From assembly GCA_016212195.1 (NCBI GenBank), contig JACRGW010000160.1, positions 1-24,038 on the forward strand: 24,038 bases of DNA, given 5' to 3'. Every line of letters starts with the position of its first letter. Position 1 is the first letter of the stretch. Position numbers and translations under genes: made by a program. This document shows positions 6,944-14,525 of the stretch, piece by piece. The notes beneath the pieces were generated by a model, which made no database searches, was not told where the DNA came from, and saw only the letters and a list, made by a program, of their open reading frames with translations. The stretch is from Nitrospirota bacterium (lineage in GTDB: Bacteria > Nitrospirota > Thermodesulfovibrionia > JACRGW01).

Positions 6944-9900
6944 TGTACCAACTCCTTCATTCCTGACTTAAGAAGGGTTTTATCCTTTTTAAGAATATGG
7001 TATTCCTGTAAAGCCCTGATACCGACCTCCTCTTTAAGAAGGGCAGCTATAGCATAAGTAGCCGCCCTCGCCCCTCCCATTGTAGTGAAATAAGGGACTT
7101 TGTATGTAAGGGCTGTCCTTCTTATAGAATATGAATCCTTATGAGATTCCTTACCACTTACGGTATTTATCACAAGGTCTATATCTCCATTCTTTATATG
7201 GTCAACAATATGAGGTCTTCCCTCTGTCACCTTATTCACTACATCTATAGAAAGACCCTCTCTCTTCAGAAATTCTGCAGTTCCTTTTGTAGCTTCTATT
7301 GTGAAACCCATCTTAAGAAATTTTTTAGCAACAGGTAAAACAGCAGGTTTGTCTTCATCCCTCACGCTTATTAACACCTTTCCCTTCAATGGGACAGTAG
7401 TCCCTACCCCTGCCTGTGCCTTAGCAAAGGCTTTACCGAAATCAAGGTCTATCCCCATCACTTCACCTGTAGATTTCATCTCAGGTCCCAGGATCGTATC
7501 TACTCCTGGGAACTTTTCGAAGGGGAAGACTGACTCTTTCACAGAGATGTGGGAAACTTTTTTCTCTACGGTAAAATCGAGTTTTTTAAGGGTCTTTCCG
7601 GCCATTATCCTCGCTGCCATTTTTGCCAAGGGAACACCAATTGCCTTGCTCACAAAGGGAATAGTCCTTGATGCCCTTGGGTTCACTTCAAGGATATAGA
7701 TATCGTTTCCTTTAACAGCAAACTGAATATTCATAAGCCCAATTACCTTTAGTTCTATAGCCAATGCCCTTGTCTGCCGTTTAATCTCCTCAACAATCTC
7801 CTTTCCCAGCGAGTATGGTGGCAGTGACATAGCTGAATCCCCTGAATGAACGCCTGCCTCTTCTATATGTTCCATAATACCGCCTATCACAACATCTATA
7901 CCATCGGATATGGCATCCACATCTATTTCTATAGCATCCTCAAGGTATTTATCTATAAGAATTGGATGTTCAGGAGATACCTTTACTGCCTTTATCATAT
8001 ATTCCCTGAGACTCTTCTCATCATAGACGATCTCCATAGCCCTTCCACCGAGGACATAAGAAGGTCTGACCATAACCGGATAGCCTATCGCTTTAGCAAT
8101 CTTAGCCGACTCTTCAAAGGAGCGGGCAGTGCCACTTTCTGCCTGTCTTAAATTAAGTTTATGTAAAAGTTCCTTGAACCTCTTTCTATCCTCTGCCCTG
8201 TCAATGGAATCAGGAGATGTCCCTATTATCTTTACACCTTCCTTCTCAAGAGGAACAGCGAGTTTCAGGGGTGTCTGCCCTCCAAACTGTACAATCACAC
8301 CGTCTGGTTTTTCAATATCTATAATATTAAGAACATCTTCTATAGTCAAGGGTTCGAAATAGAGCCTGTCAGAGGTGTCGTAGTCTGTGCTCACTGTCTC
8401 CGGATTGCAGTTCACCATTATTGTTTCATAACCGTCCTCCTTTAAAGCGAATGCACCATGGACACAACAGTAATCAAATTCTATCCCCTGCCCTATCCTG
8501 TTTGGTCCACCTCCTAGTATCATGATCTTCTTACTCTTTGAAGGATTAGCCTCGCACTCTACTAATCCCCCCTCACCCCCCTTTATTAAAGGGGGGCTGG
8601 GGGGATTGTTCGTTACTCTATAAAATGGTCTTTCATAAGTTGAATATAGGTAAGGCGTATATGCCTCGAATTCAGCAGCACAGGTATCAACTGTCTTGAA
8701 GACCGCCTTTATACCCATCTCTTTTCTCAGACTCCTTATTACCTTCTCATCGGTACCTAATAACCTCGCTATTCTTATATCTGAAAAACCTGTCTCCTTT
8801 GTCTTCCTTAGGATTTCATTAGAAAGAAGGTAAGGTGCCACAGTAAGTGTCTTATCCTTCCCTATCTCCCTCACCCCTTTCACAAAACCCTTTAACTCTA
8901 TCTCTACATCGATTATATCTTTTATATTATTCAGGAACCATGGATCTATCTTCGTCAGATCATATATCTCTTCCACTGAAATCCCAACCCTTACGGCATC
9001 TGCAATATACCAAAGTCTTTCCCAGTTAGGTATTCTCAGTTTTTCCTTTATCGTTTCGATGCCCTTCTCTTTTTCTTCTTTTCTCTCCTTCATGGTCTCA
9101 AAACCATATCTATCAATCTCGAGTGACCTTATAGCCTTCTGAAGCGACTCCTTGAATGTCCTCCCTATCGCCATTGCTTCTCCAACCGATTTCATCTGTG
9201 TCGTTAATGTGTCATCTGCCTCAGGGAATTTTTCGAAGGTAAACCTTGGGATTTTTACAACCACATAGTCTATCGAAGGTTCGAAAGAGGCAGGTGTTTT
9301 CTTGGTTATATCGTTTGGTATCTCATCAAGGGTCAACCCTACTGCGAGCTTAGCTGCGATCTTTGCAATAGGGAAACCTGTCGCCTTAGAGGCAAGGGCA
9401 GAACTCCTCGATACCCTCGGGTTCATCTCGATCACTACAAGCCTTCCGTCTTCAGGATTCACAGCGAACTGTATGTTTGAACCACCTGTATCAACCCCTA
9501 TCTCCCTCATTATCTTTATCGCACCATCCCTCATGATCTGGTATTCTTTATCTGTCAGGGTCTGTGCAGGTGCTACAGTGATGGAGTCACCGGTATGGAT
9601 ACCCATTGGGTCAAAATTCTCTATAGAGCAGATAATAACAACATTGTCTTTCTTATCCCTCATCACCTCGAGTTCAAACTCCTTCAACCCGAGTACTGAC
9701 TCCTCTATGAGTATCTGTCCTACAGGACTTGTCTTTAAACCCCAATCAACATATTCCTTAAACTCCTCTATATTAAATGCCACATTCCCGCCTGTACCGC
9801 CGAGCGTAAAGGATGGTCTTATGATTGCAGGAAAACCTATTCTGTCAATACTCTTCATTGCGTCCTTCTTTGTGTGGACATAAACGCTTTCAGGAACCTC

Positions 9901-10323
9901 AAGTCCTATCCTTTTCATTGCCTCTTTAAAGAGGTTTCTATCCTCTGCCTTTTTTATCGCATCCGGGTTTGCCCCTATAAGTTTCACGCTATATTTCTGA
10001 AGAATCCCATTATCAGAAAGACTAACAGCAATATTTAATGCCACCTGCCCACCCATCGTAGGCAGAACTGAATCCGGTTTTTCCTTCTCTACTATCTTTG
10101 ATACAACCTCAGGTGTTATTGGTTCTATATATGTCCTGTCTGCCATTTCAGGGTCTGTCATGATAGTGGCGGGGTTGGAATTTACTAAAATTACTTTATA
10201 ACCTTCCTCCTTTAGTGCCTTGCATGCCTGTGTACCTGAATAATCGAATTCGCATGCCTGCCCTATAACAATAGGCCCGGAGCCTATGATGAGTATCTTT
10301 TTTATATCAGTTCTTTTAGGCAT
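6940..10323 (-). CDS. carB: Carbamoyl-phosphate synthase large subunit CarB (with repeat-derived linker insertion)
   Basis: This subunit makes carbamoyl phosphate from bicarbonate, ammonia delivered by CarA, and two ATP. Both ATP-grasp halves are complete: IIGSGPIVIGQACEFDYSG (12-30) opens the first and MILGGGPNRIGQGIEFDY (601-618) the second. RPSFTLGGTGG and EMNPRVSRSSAL mark the first half, RPSYVLGGRAM and EVNPRASRTIPF the second. A C-terminal MGS-like allosteric domain follows (TKGTAEFL, TMGGARAAT). The protein is 1127 aa against 1073 in E. coli. The main excess is PFYRVTNNPPSPPLIKGGEGG (566-586) in the linker between the halves, encoded by a C/G-rich palindrome. The ATG overlaps the carA stop by 8 nt (ATGCCTAA). 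A lysine/glutamate-rich stretch at 411-428 is a further small extension. Confidence 0.97.
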   Translation of the reverse strand: MPKRTDIKKILIIGSGPIVIGQACEFDYSGTQACKALKEEGYKVILVNSNPATIMTDPEMADRTYIEPITPEVVSKIVEKEKPDSVLPTMGGQVALNIAVSLSDNGILQKYSVKLIGANPDAIKKAEDRNLFKEAMKRIGLEVPESVYVHTKKDAMKSIDRIGFPAIIRPSFTLGGTGGNVAFNIEEFKEYVDWGLKTSPVGQILIEESVLGLKEFELEVMRDKKDNVVIICSIENFDPMGIHTGDSITVAPAQTLTDKEYQIMRDGAIKIMREIGVDTGGSNIQFAVNPEDGRLVVIEMNPRVSRSSALASKATGFPIAKIAAKLAVGLTLDEIPNDITKKTPASFEPSIDYVVVKIPRFTFEKFPEADDTLTTQMKSVGEAMAIGRTFKESLQKAIRSLEIDRYGFETMKERKEEKEKGIETIKEKLRIPNWERLWYIADAVRVGISVEEIYDLTKIDPWFLNNIKDIIDVEIELKGFVKGVREIGKDKTLTVAPYLLSNEILRKTKETGFSDIRIARLLGTDEKVIRSLRKEMGIKAVFKTVDTCAAEFEAYTPYLYSTYERPFYRVTNNPPSPPLIKGGEGGLVECEANPSKSKKIMILGGGPNRIGQGIEFDYCCVHGAFALKEDGYETIMVNCNPETVSTDYDTSDRLYFEPLTIEDVLNIIDIEKPDGVIVQFGGQTPLKLAVPLEKEGVKIIGTSPDSIDRAEDRKRFKELLHKLNLRQAESGTARSFEESAKIAKAIGYPVMVRPSYVLGGRAMEIVYDEKSLREYMIKAVKVSPEHPILIDKYLEDAIEIDVDAISDGIDVVIGGIMEHIEEAGVHSGDSAMSLPPYSLGKEIVEEIKRQTRALAIELKVIGLMNIQFAVKGNDIYILEVNPRASRTIPFVSKAIGVPLAKMAARIMAGKTLKKLDFTVEKKVSHISVKESVFPFEKFPGVDTILGPEMKSTGEVMGIDLDFGKAFAKAQAGVGTTVPLKGKVLISVRDEDKPAVLPVAKKFLKMGFTIEATKGTAEFLKREGLSIDVVNKVTEGRPHIVDHIKNGDIDLVINTVSGKESHKDSYSIRRTALTYKVPYFTTMGGARAATYAIAALLKEEVGIRALQEYHILKKDKTLLKSGMKELVQ
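8564..8607. repeat. C/G-rich palindromic element inside carB
   Basis: The element is AAT, C6, TCA, C6, TTTATTAAA, G6, CT, G6, ATT: a 44-nt near-perfect hairpin with a small mismatch or bulge. In the carB frame it reads NPPSPPLIKGGEGGL. The other two - strand frames hit TAA or TGA within the element, so only this frame keeps carB open. It lies in the linker between the two synthetase halves. The same element type occurs in carA. Confidence 0.92.
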
Positions 10324-11521
10324 TATTTTTAATTATTTCCACAAATCTATTAAAGAGGTATCTTGCGTCATTCGGTCCTGGTCCTGCCTCAGGATGATAC
10401 TGGACAGAAAATACTGGAAACTCCACATGTTCCATTCCTTCCTCCGTACCATCGTATAGATTCTTATGTGTAAGCCCCACTTTTCCATGAAGACTTTTTA
10501 TATCAACACAGTAGTTATGATTCTGCGCTGTAATCTCTACCTTTTCAGTTGACAGTTCTTTAACAGGGTGATTCCCTCCGTGATGGCCAAATTTTAATTT
10601 ATAAGTCCTACCCCCCATCGCAAGTCCTAATATCTGATGACCGAGGCAAATCCCGAAGATTGGTTTCTTTCCGATTAGTTTCCTTGTATTTTCTATGCCA
10701 TAGGTAACCCTCTCAGGATTACCTGGCCCATTACTAAGAATTATCCCATCTGGATTCATATCAAGGACATCTTCTGCTGGTGTCTCAGCAGGAGCAACAG
10801 TTACATCGAACCCAACCTCGACAAGGTTTCTCAGAATATTAAACTTTACCCCGAAATCGTAGACGACTACTTTAATCCCCCCCTGCCCCCCTTGAGTAAA
10901 GGGGGGTGAGGGGGAATTTGAGTTCAGGGTTCGGAGTTCGGAGTCTTTAAAACTTTGAACTGTGAACTGTGAACTATGAACCCTTGGAGGCTTCCACGCC
11001 CAAACCCCTTCCTTCCATTTATATGGTTTCTTCGTAGTTACCTCTTTTACATAATCTAAGGCAGATATACCAGGATGTGCCTTTACTTTTTCGAGTAAAC
11101 TTTCTGGATTCAAATCTATTGTAGAAATGGCACCCATCTGTGCACCATAATCCCTCAGATGTTTTGTCAAAGCCCTTATGTCAATGCCCTGGATACCAAC
11201 TATATTATTCCGTTTCATATATTCAGGCAGGCTTATTGATGAACGCCAATTACTCGGGGTAGTGCAGACCTCTTTTACTATGAAGCCTTCAGCCTTTATT
11301 CCTCCTTCTGATTCTATATCCTCTTCGTTCACACCGTAATTACCTATCTGTGTATATGTCATTGCTACTATCTGACCTTTATATGAAGAATCGGTGAGTA
11401 TTTCCTGATAACCTGTCATAGAGGTATTAAACACAACCTCTCCTATGGTCTCATCTTCTGAACCAAAGGAATGTCCTTCGAAAACCACCCCATCAGATAA
11501 AACAAGGATAGATTTATTCAT
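10316..11521 (-). CDS. carA: Carbamoyl-phosphate synthase small subunit CarA (glutaminase; with repeat-derived linker insertion)
   Basis: CarA hydrolyses glutamine and channels ammonia to CarB. The N-terminal CPSase small-subunit domain (FNTSMTGYQEILTDSSY, 31-47) is followed by a class I glutamine amidotransferase domain. The nucleophile is C292 in IFGICLGHQILGLA, with H376 and E378 in VQYHPEAGPGPND. The protein is 401 aa against about 364-382 in well-known homologues. The surplus is residues 181-216 in the interdomain linker, built of two adjacent repeat elements: a heptad inverted repeat reading VHSSQFTVQSFKDSELRTLN, then a C/G palindrome reading NSPSPPFTQGGQGG. The domain resumes at IKVVVYDFGVKFNILRNL. 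A 58-bp gap separates it from pyrC; TATACT there could be a -10 box but no matching -35 is visible. It overlaps carB by 8 nt. Confidence 0.96.
   Translation of the reverse strand: MNKSILVLSDGVVFEGHSFGSEDETIGEVVFNTSMTGYQEILTDSSYKGQIVAMTYTQIGNYGVNEEDIESEGGIKAEGFIVKEVCTTPSNWRSSISLPEYMKRNNIVGIQGIDIRALTKHLRDYGAQMGAISTIDLNPESLLEKVKAHPGISALDYVKEVTTKKPYKWKEGVWAWKPPRVHSSQFTVQSFKDSELRTLNSNSPSPPFTQGGQGGIKVVVYDFGVKFNILRNLVEVGFDVTVAPAETPAEDVLDMNPDGIILSNGPGNPERVTYGIENTRKLIGKKPIFGICLGHQILGLAMGGRTYKLKFGHHGGNHPVKELSTEKVEITAQNHNYCVDIKSLHGKVGLTHKNLYDGTEEGMEHVEFPVFSVQYHPEAGPGPNDARYLFNRFVEIIKNNA
10874..10917. repeat. C/G-rich palindromic element inside carA
   Basis: AAT, C7, TG, C6, TTGAGTAAA, G6, TGA, G5, AATT forms a near-perfect hairpin, homologous to the carB element at 8564-8607. 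In the carA frame it reads NSPSPPFTQGGQGGI, the same phase as in carB (N-x-P-S-P-P-x-x-x-G-G-x-G-G). Confidence 0.92.
10920..10985. repeat. Inverted heptad-repeat element inside carA
   Basis: Directly next to the C/G palindrome, + strand units of the type GTTCGGA (10920-10946) are followed by TTTAAAACTT and then TGAACTG/TGAACTA units, roughly inverse complements of the left half. Read on the - strand it encodes about 20 CarA linker residues without a stop. It is related in layout and unit length to the pyrK element at 5692-5761. Confidence 0.8.
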
Positions 11522-11579
11522 TCCATTTCAAAATGTTAGTAACAATTCTTAAAGTATAACATAAAGTTAAAAACAACCT

Positions 11580-12938
11580 TTAGGTTTTCCCTCTTAAGAT
11601 GGTGATTATTGGAAGACCTTTTAATTTAGCACCTTTAAATGGCGTATTCCTGCCCTTTGACCTAAACTTCATAGGGTCAACTGTAACCTTTTGATTCATA
11701 TCTATTATTGTGACATCCGCATCAGAGCCAACATTCAATATCCCTTTTTTCAAACCCAAAATCCTCGCTGGATTAGCAGTCATCTTCTCTATGAGTTCAT
11801 TTATAGTCAGTACTCCCCATTCAACGAGTTTTAAAGATAGTGAAAGGGCTGTCTCTAAACCGACTATGCCAAAGGGTGCATAATCAAACTCCACCAATTT
11901 TTCGGCTATATTATGGGGTGCATGGTCTGTCGCAATTACATCTATTGTCCCATCCTTCAGACCCTGCTTTATTGCCTCAATGTCTTCTTCTGTTCTAAGG
12001 GGAGGGTTTACCTTAGCATCTGAGTCATAGCCCCTGACCTCATTATCAGTAAGGAGAAAATAATGCGGACAGGTCTCGGCAGTTACCCCTATCCCCCTTT
12101 CCTTTGCCTCTTTTATAAGTCTTACAGAGCCCTTTGTACTTACGTGGGCAATATGGAGTTTTACACCTGTTATCTCGGCAAGCAACAGGTCTCTGGATAT
12201 AATCACTTCCTCAGCAGAATCAGGAATCCCCTGAAGTCCAAGTTCTGTTGAGACAAAGCCTTCATTCATAACACCACCCTTAGACAGGTTTGTATCCTCA
12301 CAATGTGATATTATAGGGACCCCAAGTGCAATGGCATACTCCATCGCCCTCCTCATCAGTTCACTGTCCATTACAGATTTCCCGTCATCTGAGAATGCTA
12401 CACAACCTGCTTCTACGAGATCCGCCATCTCTGAGAGTTCTTCACCCTTCAGACCCTTGCTTATAGCCCCTATAGGATAGACATCTGTTGAGCCTTCTTT
12501 TATTGTCCTATCGAGAATAAACTCTGTTACTGACCTGCTGTCATTTACAGGGTTAGTATTGGGCATACAGCATACAACAGTGAACCCACCTGCCCTTGCG
12601 GCCTCTGTCCCTGTCTTTATCGTCTCCTTATACTCATAGCCTGGTTCCCTTAAATGGACATGCATATCGATTAGCCCAGGCACAACGACCTTTCCCTTGG
12701 CATCTATAACATCCAAGTCTCTAAGTCCTGAGCTTTGAGTCTTGCCCTGAACTTGTTTCAGGGTTGAATCTTGAATTTTTCCAATCTTTGTTATCTTTCC
12801 ATTCTCTATCAAGATATCCGTTATCTCATCAAGGTTAGAAGAGGGATCTATAACCCTACCACCCTTTATTAAAAGTGATGAGCGATGCGTGATGAGTGAT
12901 GAGTTTTTTATGTTTGTCTCCTCTTTCTCTTTTTTCAT
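11580..12938 (-). CDS. pyrC: Dihydroorotase PyrC, class I (two repeat-derived insertions)
   Basis: PyrC cyclises N-carbamoyl-aspartate to dihydroorotate. It is an amidohydrolase with H93/H95 in DMHVHLREPG, D184 (SDDGK), H212 (SHCED), H265 (HIAHVST) and catalytic D338 (ATDHAPH). An N-terminal and C-terminal beta-sandwich flank the barrel. It is 452 aa against 428 in B. subtilis. The extra N-terminal residues (about 5-21, ending SSLITHRSSLL) come from a heptad repeat. A second insert (about 58-76, STLKQVQGKTQSSGLRDLD) comes from a palindrome and lies in the sandwich strand region before VIDAKGKVVVPG. The start is well supported: ATG overlaps the pyrB stop by 4 nt (ATGA) with GGAGAGG upstream, so the repeat-coded N-terminus should be translated. 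Confidence 0.96.
   Translation of the reverse strand: MKKEKEETNIKNSSLITHRSSLLIKGGRVIDPSSNLDEITDILIENGKITKIGKIQDSTLKQVQGKTQSSGLRDLDVIDAKGKVVVPGLIDMHVHLREPGYEYKETIKTGTEAARAGGFTVVCCMPNTNPVNDSRSVTEFILDRTIKEGSTDVYPIGAISKGLKGEELSEMADLVEAGCVAFSDDGKSVMDSELMRRAMEYAIALGVPIISHCEDTNLSKGGVMNEGFVSTELGLQGIPDSAEEVIISRDLLLAEITGVKLHIAHVSTKGSVRLIKEAKERGIGVTAETCPHYFLLTDNEVRGYDSDAKVNPPLRTEEDIEAIKQGLKDGTIDVIATDHAPHNIAEKLVEFDYAPFGIVGLETALSLSLKLVEWGVLTINELIEKMTANPARILGLKKGILNVGSDADVTIIDMNQKVTVDPMKFRSKGRNTPFKGAKLKGLPIITILRGKT
12721..12780. repeat. Palindromic element inside pyrC (core CTGAACTTGTTTCAG)
   Basis: CCCTGAA (12745-12751) pairs with TTCAGGG (12757-12763) around CTTGT; the flanks to about 12721 and 12780 have no counterpart in PyrC homologues that I recall. 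The 15-nt core is identical to the one in the element upstream of ftsY (15703-15717). It encodes about 19 PyrC residues in frame. The outer limits are approximate. Confidence 0.7.
12874..12903. repeat. Heptad tandem repeat (AGTGATG-like x4) in the 5' end of pyrC
   Basis: Units AGTGATG, AGCGATG, CGTGATG and AGTGATG plus two bases. On the - strand they read as Ser/Leu/Ile/Thr/His-rich codons without stops (SSLITHRSSL), whereas the + strand contains TGA in some frames. It lies just after the pyrC start codon. Confidence 0.85.
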
Positions 12939-13858
12939 TCAGCCTCTCCTGATAGTAGATAAAGGACAGCCATCCTTACAGCAAGTCCATTTGTAACCTG
13001 CTCTAAGATAACAGAGTAAGAACCATCCGAAACCTCAGGTGATATCTCAACCCCTCTGTTTATAGGCCCGGGGTGCATTATTATCACATCCTCCCTGGCA
13101 AGTTTAACCCTTTCAGGTGTGAGGCAGTACAGTTTTGCATACTCCCTGATAGTCGGAAAAAGACCCTTTTCCTGTCTCTCAAGCTGTATCCTAAGCATCA
13201 TTATCACATCAACATCCTTAAGGGCATCTTCCATTTTATAAAAAACCTTCACACCGAGTTTCTCGATCCCCCAGGGTATCATTGTAGGAGGTCCTGAAAC
13301 CCTAACCTTCGCACCCAGTTTTGTTAAGCCATAGATATTTGACCTCGCCACCCTGCTATGGGATATGTCACCTATTATCGCAACATCAAGGCCCTGAGTC
13401 CCTCCTTTTTTCTCCTTGATTGTAAGTATGTCAAGGAGTGCCTGAGTGGGATGTTCATGAGAGCCATCTCCGGCATTTATGACAGAACTCTTTAATACCT
13501 TTGAGATCAGATAGGGGGCACCTGCAGCAGAATGCCTCAGAATAATGAAGTCAGAATTCATAGACTCTATATTCTTTACAGTATCTATGAGGCTTTCACC
13601 TTTCACGATGCTACTGATCGAAGGGGCTATATTGATTACATCGGCACTCATCCTTTTCCCCGCGAGTTCAAAGGATATCCTTGTCCTTGTGCTCGGTTCA
13701 TAGAAGAGGTTTACTATGGTCTTACCTCTCAATGTGGGTACTTTCTTTATATCCCTCTCGAGAACCTCCTTGAAGGATTCCGCTGTCTCGATGATGAGGT
13801 TTATCTCATCCGTACTCAGCTCCTTTATACCAAGAATGTCCTTCCCCGAAAGTCTCAC
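12935..13858 (-). CDS. pyrB: Aspartate carbamoyltransferase catalytic subunit PyrB
   Basis: PyrB condenses carbamoyl phosphate and aspartate to N-carbamoyl-aspartate, the committed step of pyrimidine synthesis. YEPSTRTRISFE (53-64) binds carbamoyl phosphate, HEHPTQALLD (134-143) is the ATCase signature, and MHPGPINRGVE (261-271) belongs to the aspartate domain. At 307 aa it is a plain catalytic chain without fused domains. No pyrI regulatory chain is adjacent, so allosteric control by PyrI is unlikely here and regulation would act through PyrR attenuation (inference). The start is GTG, overlapping the pyrR stop as GTGA, and the gene end overlaps pyrC as ATGA, giving a tight pyrR-pyrB-pyrC unit. 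Confidence 0.97.
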   Translation of the reverse strand: MRLSGKDILGIKELSTDEINLIIETAESFKEVLERDIKKVPTLRGKTIVNLFYEPSTRTRISFELAGKRMSADVINIAPSISSIVKGESLIDTVKNIESMNSDFIILRHSAAGAPYLISKVLKSSVINAGDGSHEHPTQALLDILTIKEKKGGTQGLDVAIIGDISHSRVARSNIYGLTKLGAKVRVSGPPTMIPWGIEKLGVKVFYKMEDALKDVDVIMMLRIQLERQEKGLFPTIREYAKLYCLTPERVKLAREDVIIMHPGPINRGVEISPEVSDGSYSVILEQVTNGLAVRMAVLYLLSGEAE

Positions 13859-14403
13859 TCTACTTCCTCCATCAATACTACCCTGTCATCAAACCCCTCC
13901 TCTTCAAGCATAACCTTAACAGACTCCTTCTGTGATGTAGGTATATTCTTACCCACATAGTCCGCCCTTATCGGAAGTTCCTTATGCCCCCTGTCAATAA
14001 GGACAGCCAACTGAACAAGGCTCGGTCTTCCGAAGTCCATAAGGCTATCAAGGGCAGCCCTTATAGTCCTGCAGGTAAATAATACATCATCAACAAGAAT
14101 CACCTTTTTATCTGTTATCGGGAAGGGTATATCTGTTTTCCTCAGTGATGGTTTCTTCTTTGTCCCAAGGTCATCCCTGTAAAGGGTGATATCAAGAATT
14201 CCAACAGGCACCTCCTTCTTCTCTATCTCTCTGACCTTTTTGGCAATCCTTCTCGCAAGATGCACACCGCCTGTCCTTATCCCTACAAAAATAATGTCCT
14301 CTATACCCCTGTTTCTCTCAAGTATCTCATGGGTCATCCTGCTCAGGGTCCTTTCGACTGCGGTCTTATCGAGTATTACAGCCTTCTCCTTTGGTTTAGA
14401 CAT
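13855..14403 (-). CDS. pyrR: Bifunctional pyr operon attenuation protein / uracil phosphoribosyltransferase PyrR
   Basis: PyrR binds pyr mRNA when UMP is high and favours termination; many members also have uracil phosphoribosyltransferase activity. AVILDKTAVERTLSRMTHEI and the late RADYVGKNIPTS segment are typical. The PRPP-binding motif reads VILVDDVLFTCRT (101-113) where most family members have a Gly in place of the Cys. I chose the ATG at 14403 (MSKPKEKAVILD, 182 aa, close to 181 in B. subtilis) behind GGAGAACGA. An in-frame ATG at 14418 would add MPGER and begins right against the T tract of the leader terminator. A complete PyrR-binding loop and terminator precede it, so autoregulation is strongly supported. 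Confidence 0.95.
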   Translation of the reverse strand: MSKPKEKAVILDKTAVERTLSRMTHEILERNRGIEDIIFVGIRTGGVHLARRIAKKVREIEKKEVPVGILDITLYRDDLGTKKKPSLRKTDIPFPITDKKVILVDDVLFTCRTIRAALDSLMDFGRPSLVQLAVLIDRGHKELPIRADYVGKNIPTSQKESVKVMLEEEGFDDRVVLMEEVE

Positions 14404-14418
14404 TCGTTCTCCGGGCAT

Positions 14419-14448
14419 AAAAAAACCTTCTCCCCTTAGGAAGAAGGT
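14419..14448 (-). terminator. Intrinsic terminator (attenuator) of the pyr leader
   Basis: On the - strand ACCTTCTTCC (14448-14439) pairs with GGGAGAAGGT (14434-14425), 10 bp with one G-T wobble, around a TAAG loop. A run of seven T follows immediately and ends at the upstream pyrR ATG (14418). The 3' arm contains an AGAAGG Shine-Dalgarno-like stretch 7 nt before that ATG, so the hairpin would also block initiation there. Confidence 0.9.
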
Positions 14449-14487
14449 CTTTTAAAAATCTCAATTTTTTTAATTTCATTTATATTT

Positions 14488-14520
14488 CCTTTCTAACCTC
14501 GCGGGGTTAGTTTTAAAGGT
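14488..14520 (-). promoter_or_regulatory. PyrR-binding loop (anti-antiterminator) and candidate antiterminator arm
   Basis: On the - strand, CTAACC-CCGCGA-GGTTAG (14510-14493) forms a stem-loop, with a lower stem CCTTT/AAAGG and a one-sided A-rich internal bulge. It fits the Firmicute PyrR-binding consensus ARUCCNGNGAGGYU at 13 of 14 positions (AACCCCGCGAGGTT; C in place of U). The 3' arm plus flank, GGTTAGAAAGG (14498-14488), can pair alternatively with the terminator arm CCTTCTTCC, with mismatches, which would make the antiterminator. Mutually exclusive folding is inferred by hand pairing. Confidence 0.85.
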
Positions 14521-14525
14521 TTAGT

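Noticed and set aside
8564..8607. C/G palindrome in carB considered as a frameshift or split-gene boundary between two half-size CarB proteins
   Set aside because: The reading frame is continuous through the element and both halves are complete, so it is one insertion-bearing gene.
9302..9883. Long + strand open frame opposite carB
   Set aside because: It is the antisense shadow of a highly conserved ATP-grasp domain and has no recognisable protein features.
11522..11579. Separate promoter for carA in the pyrC-carA gap
   Set aside because: A TATACT is present but no acceptable -35 box lies at 16-18 nt; the evidence is too weak to list as a feature.
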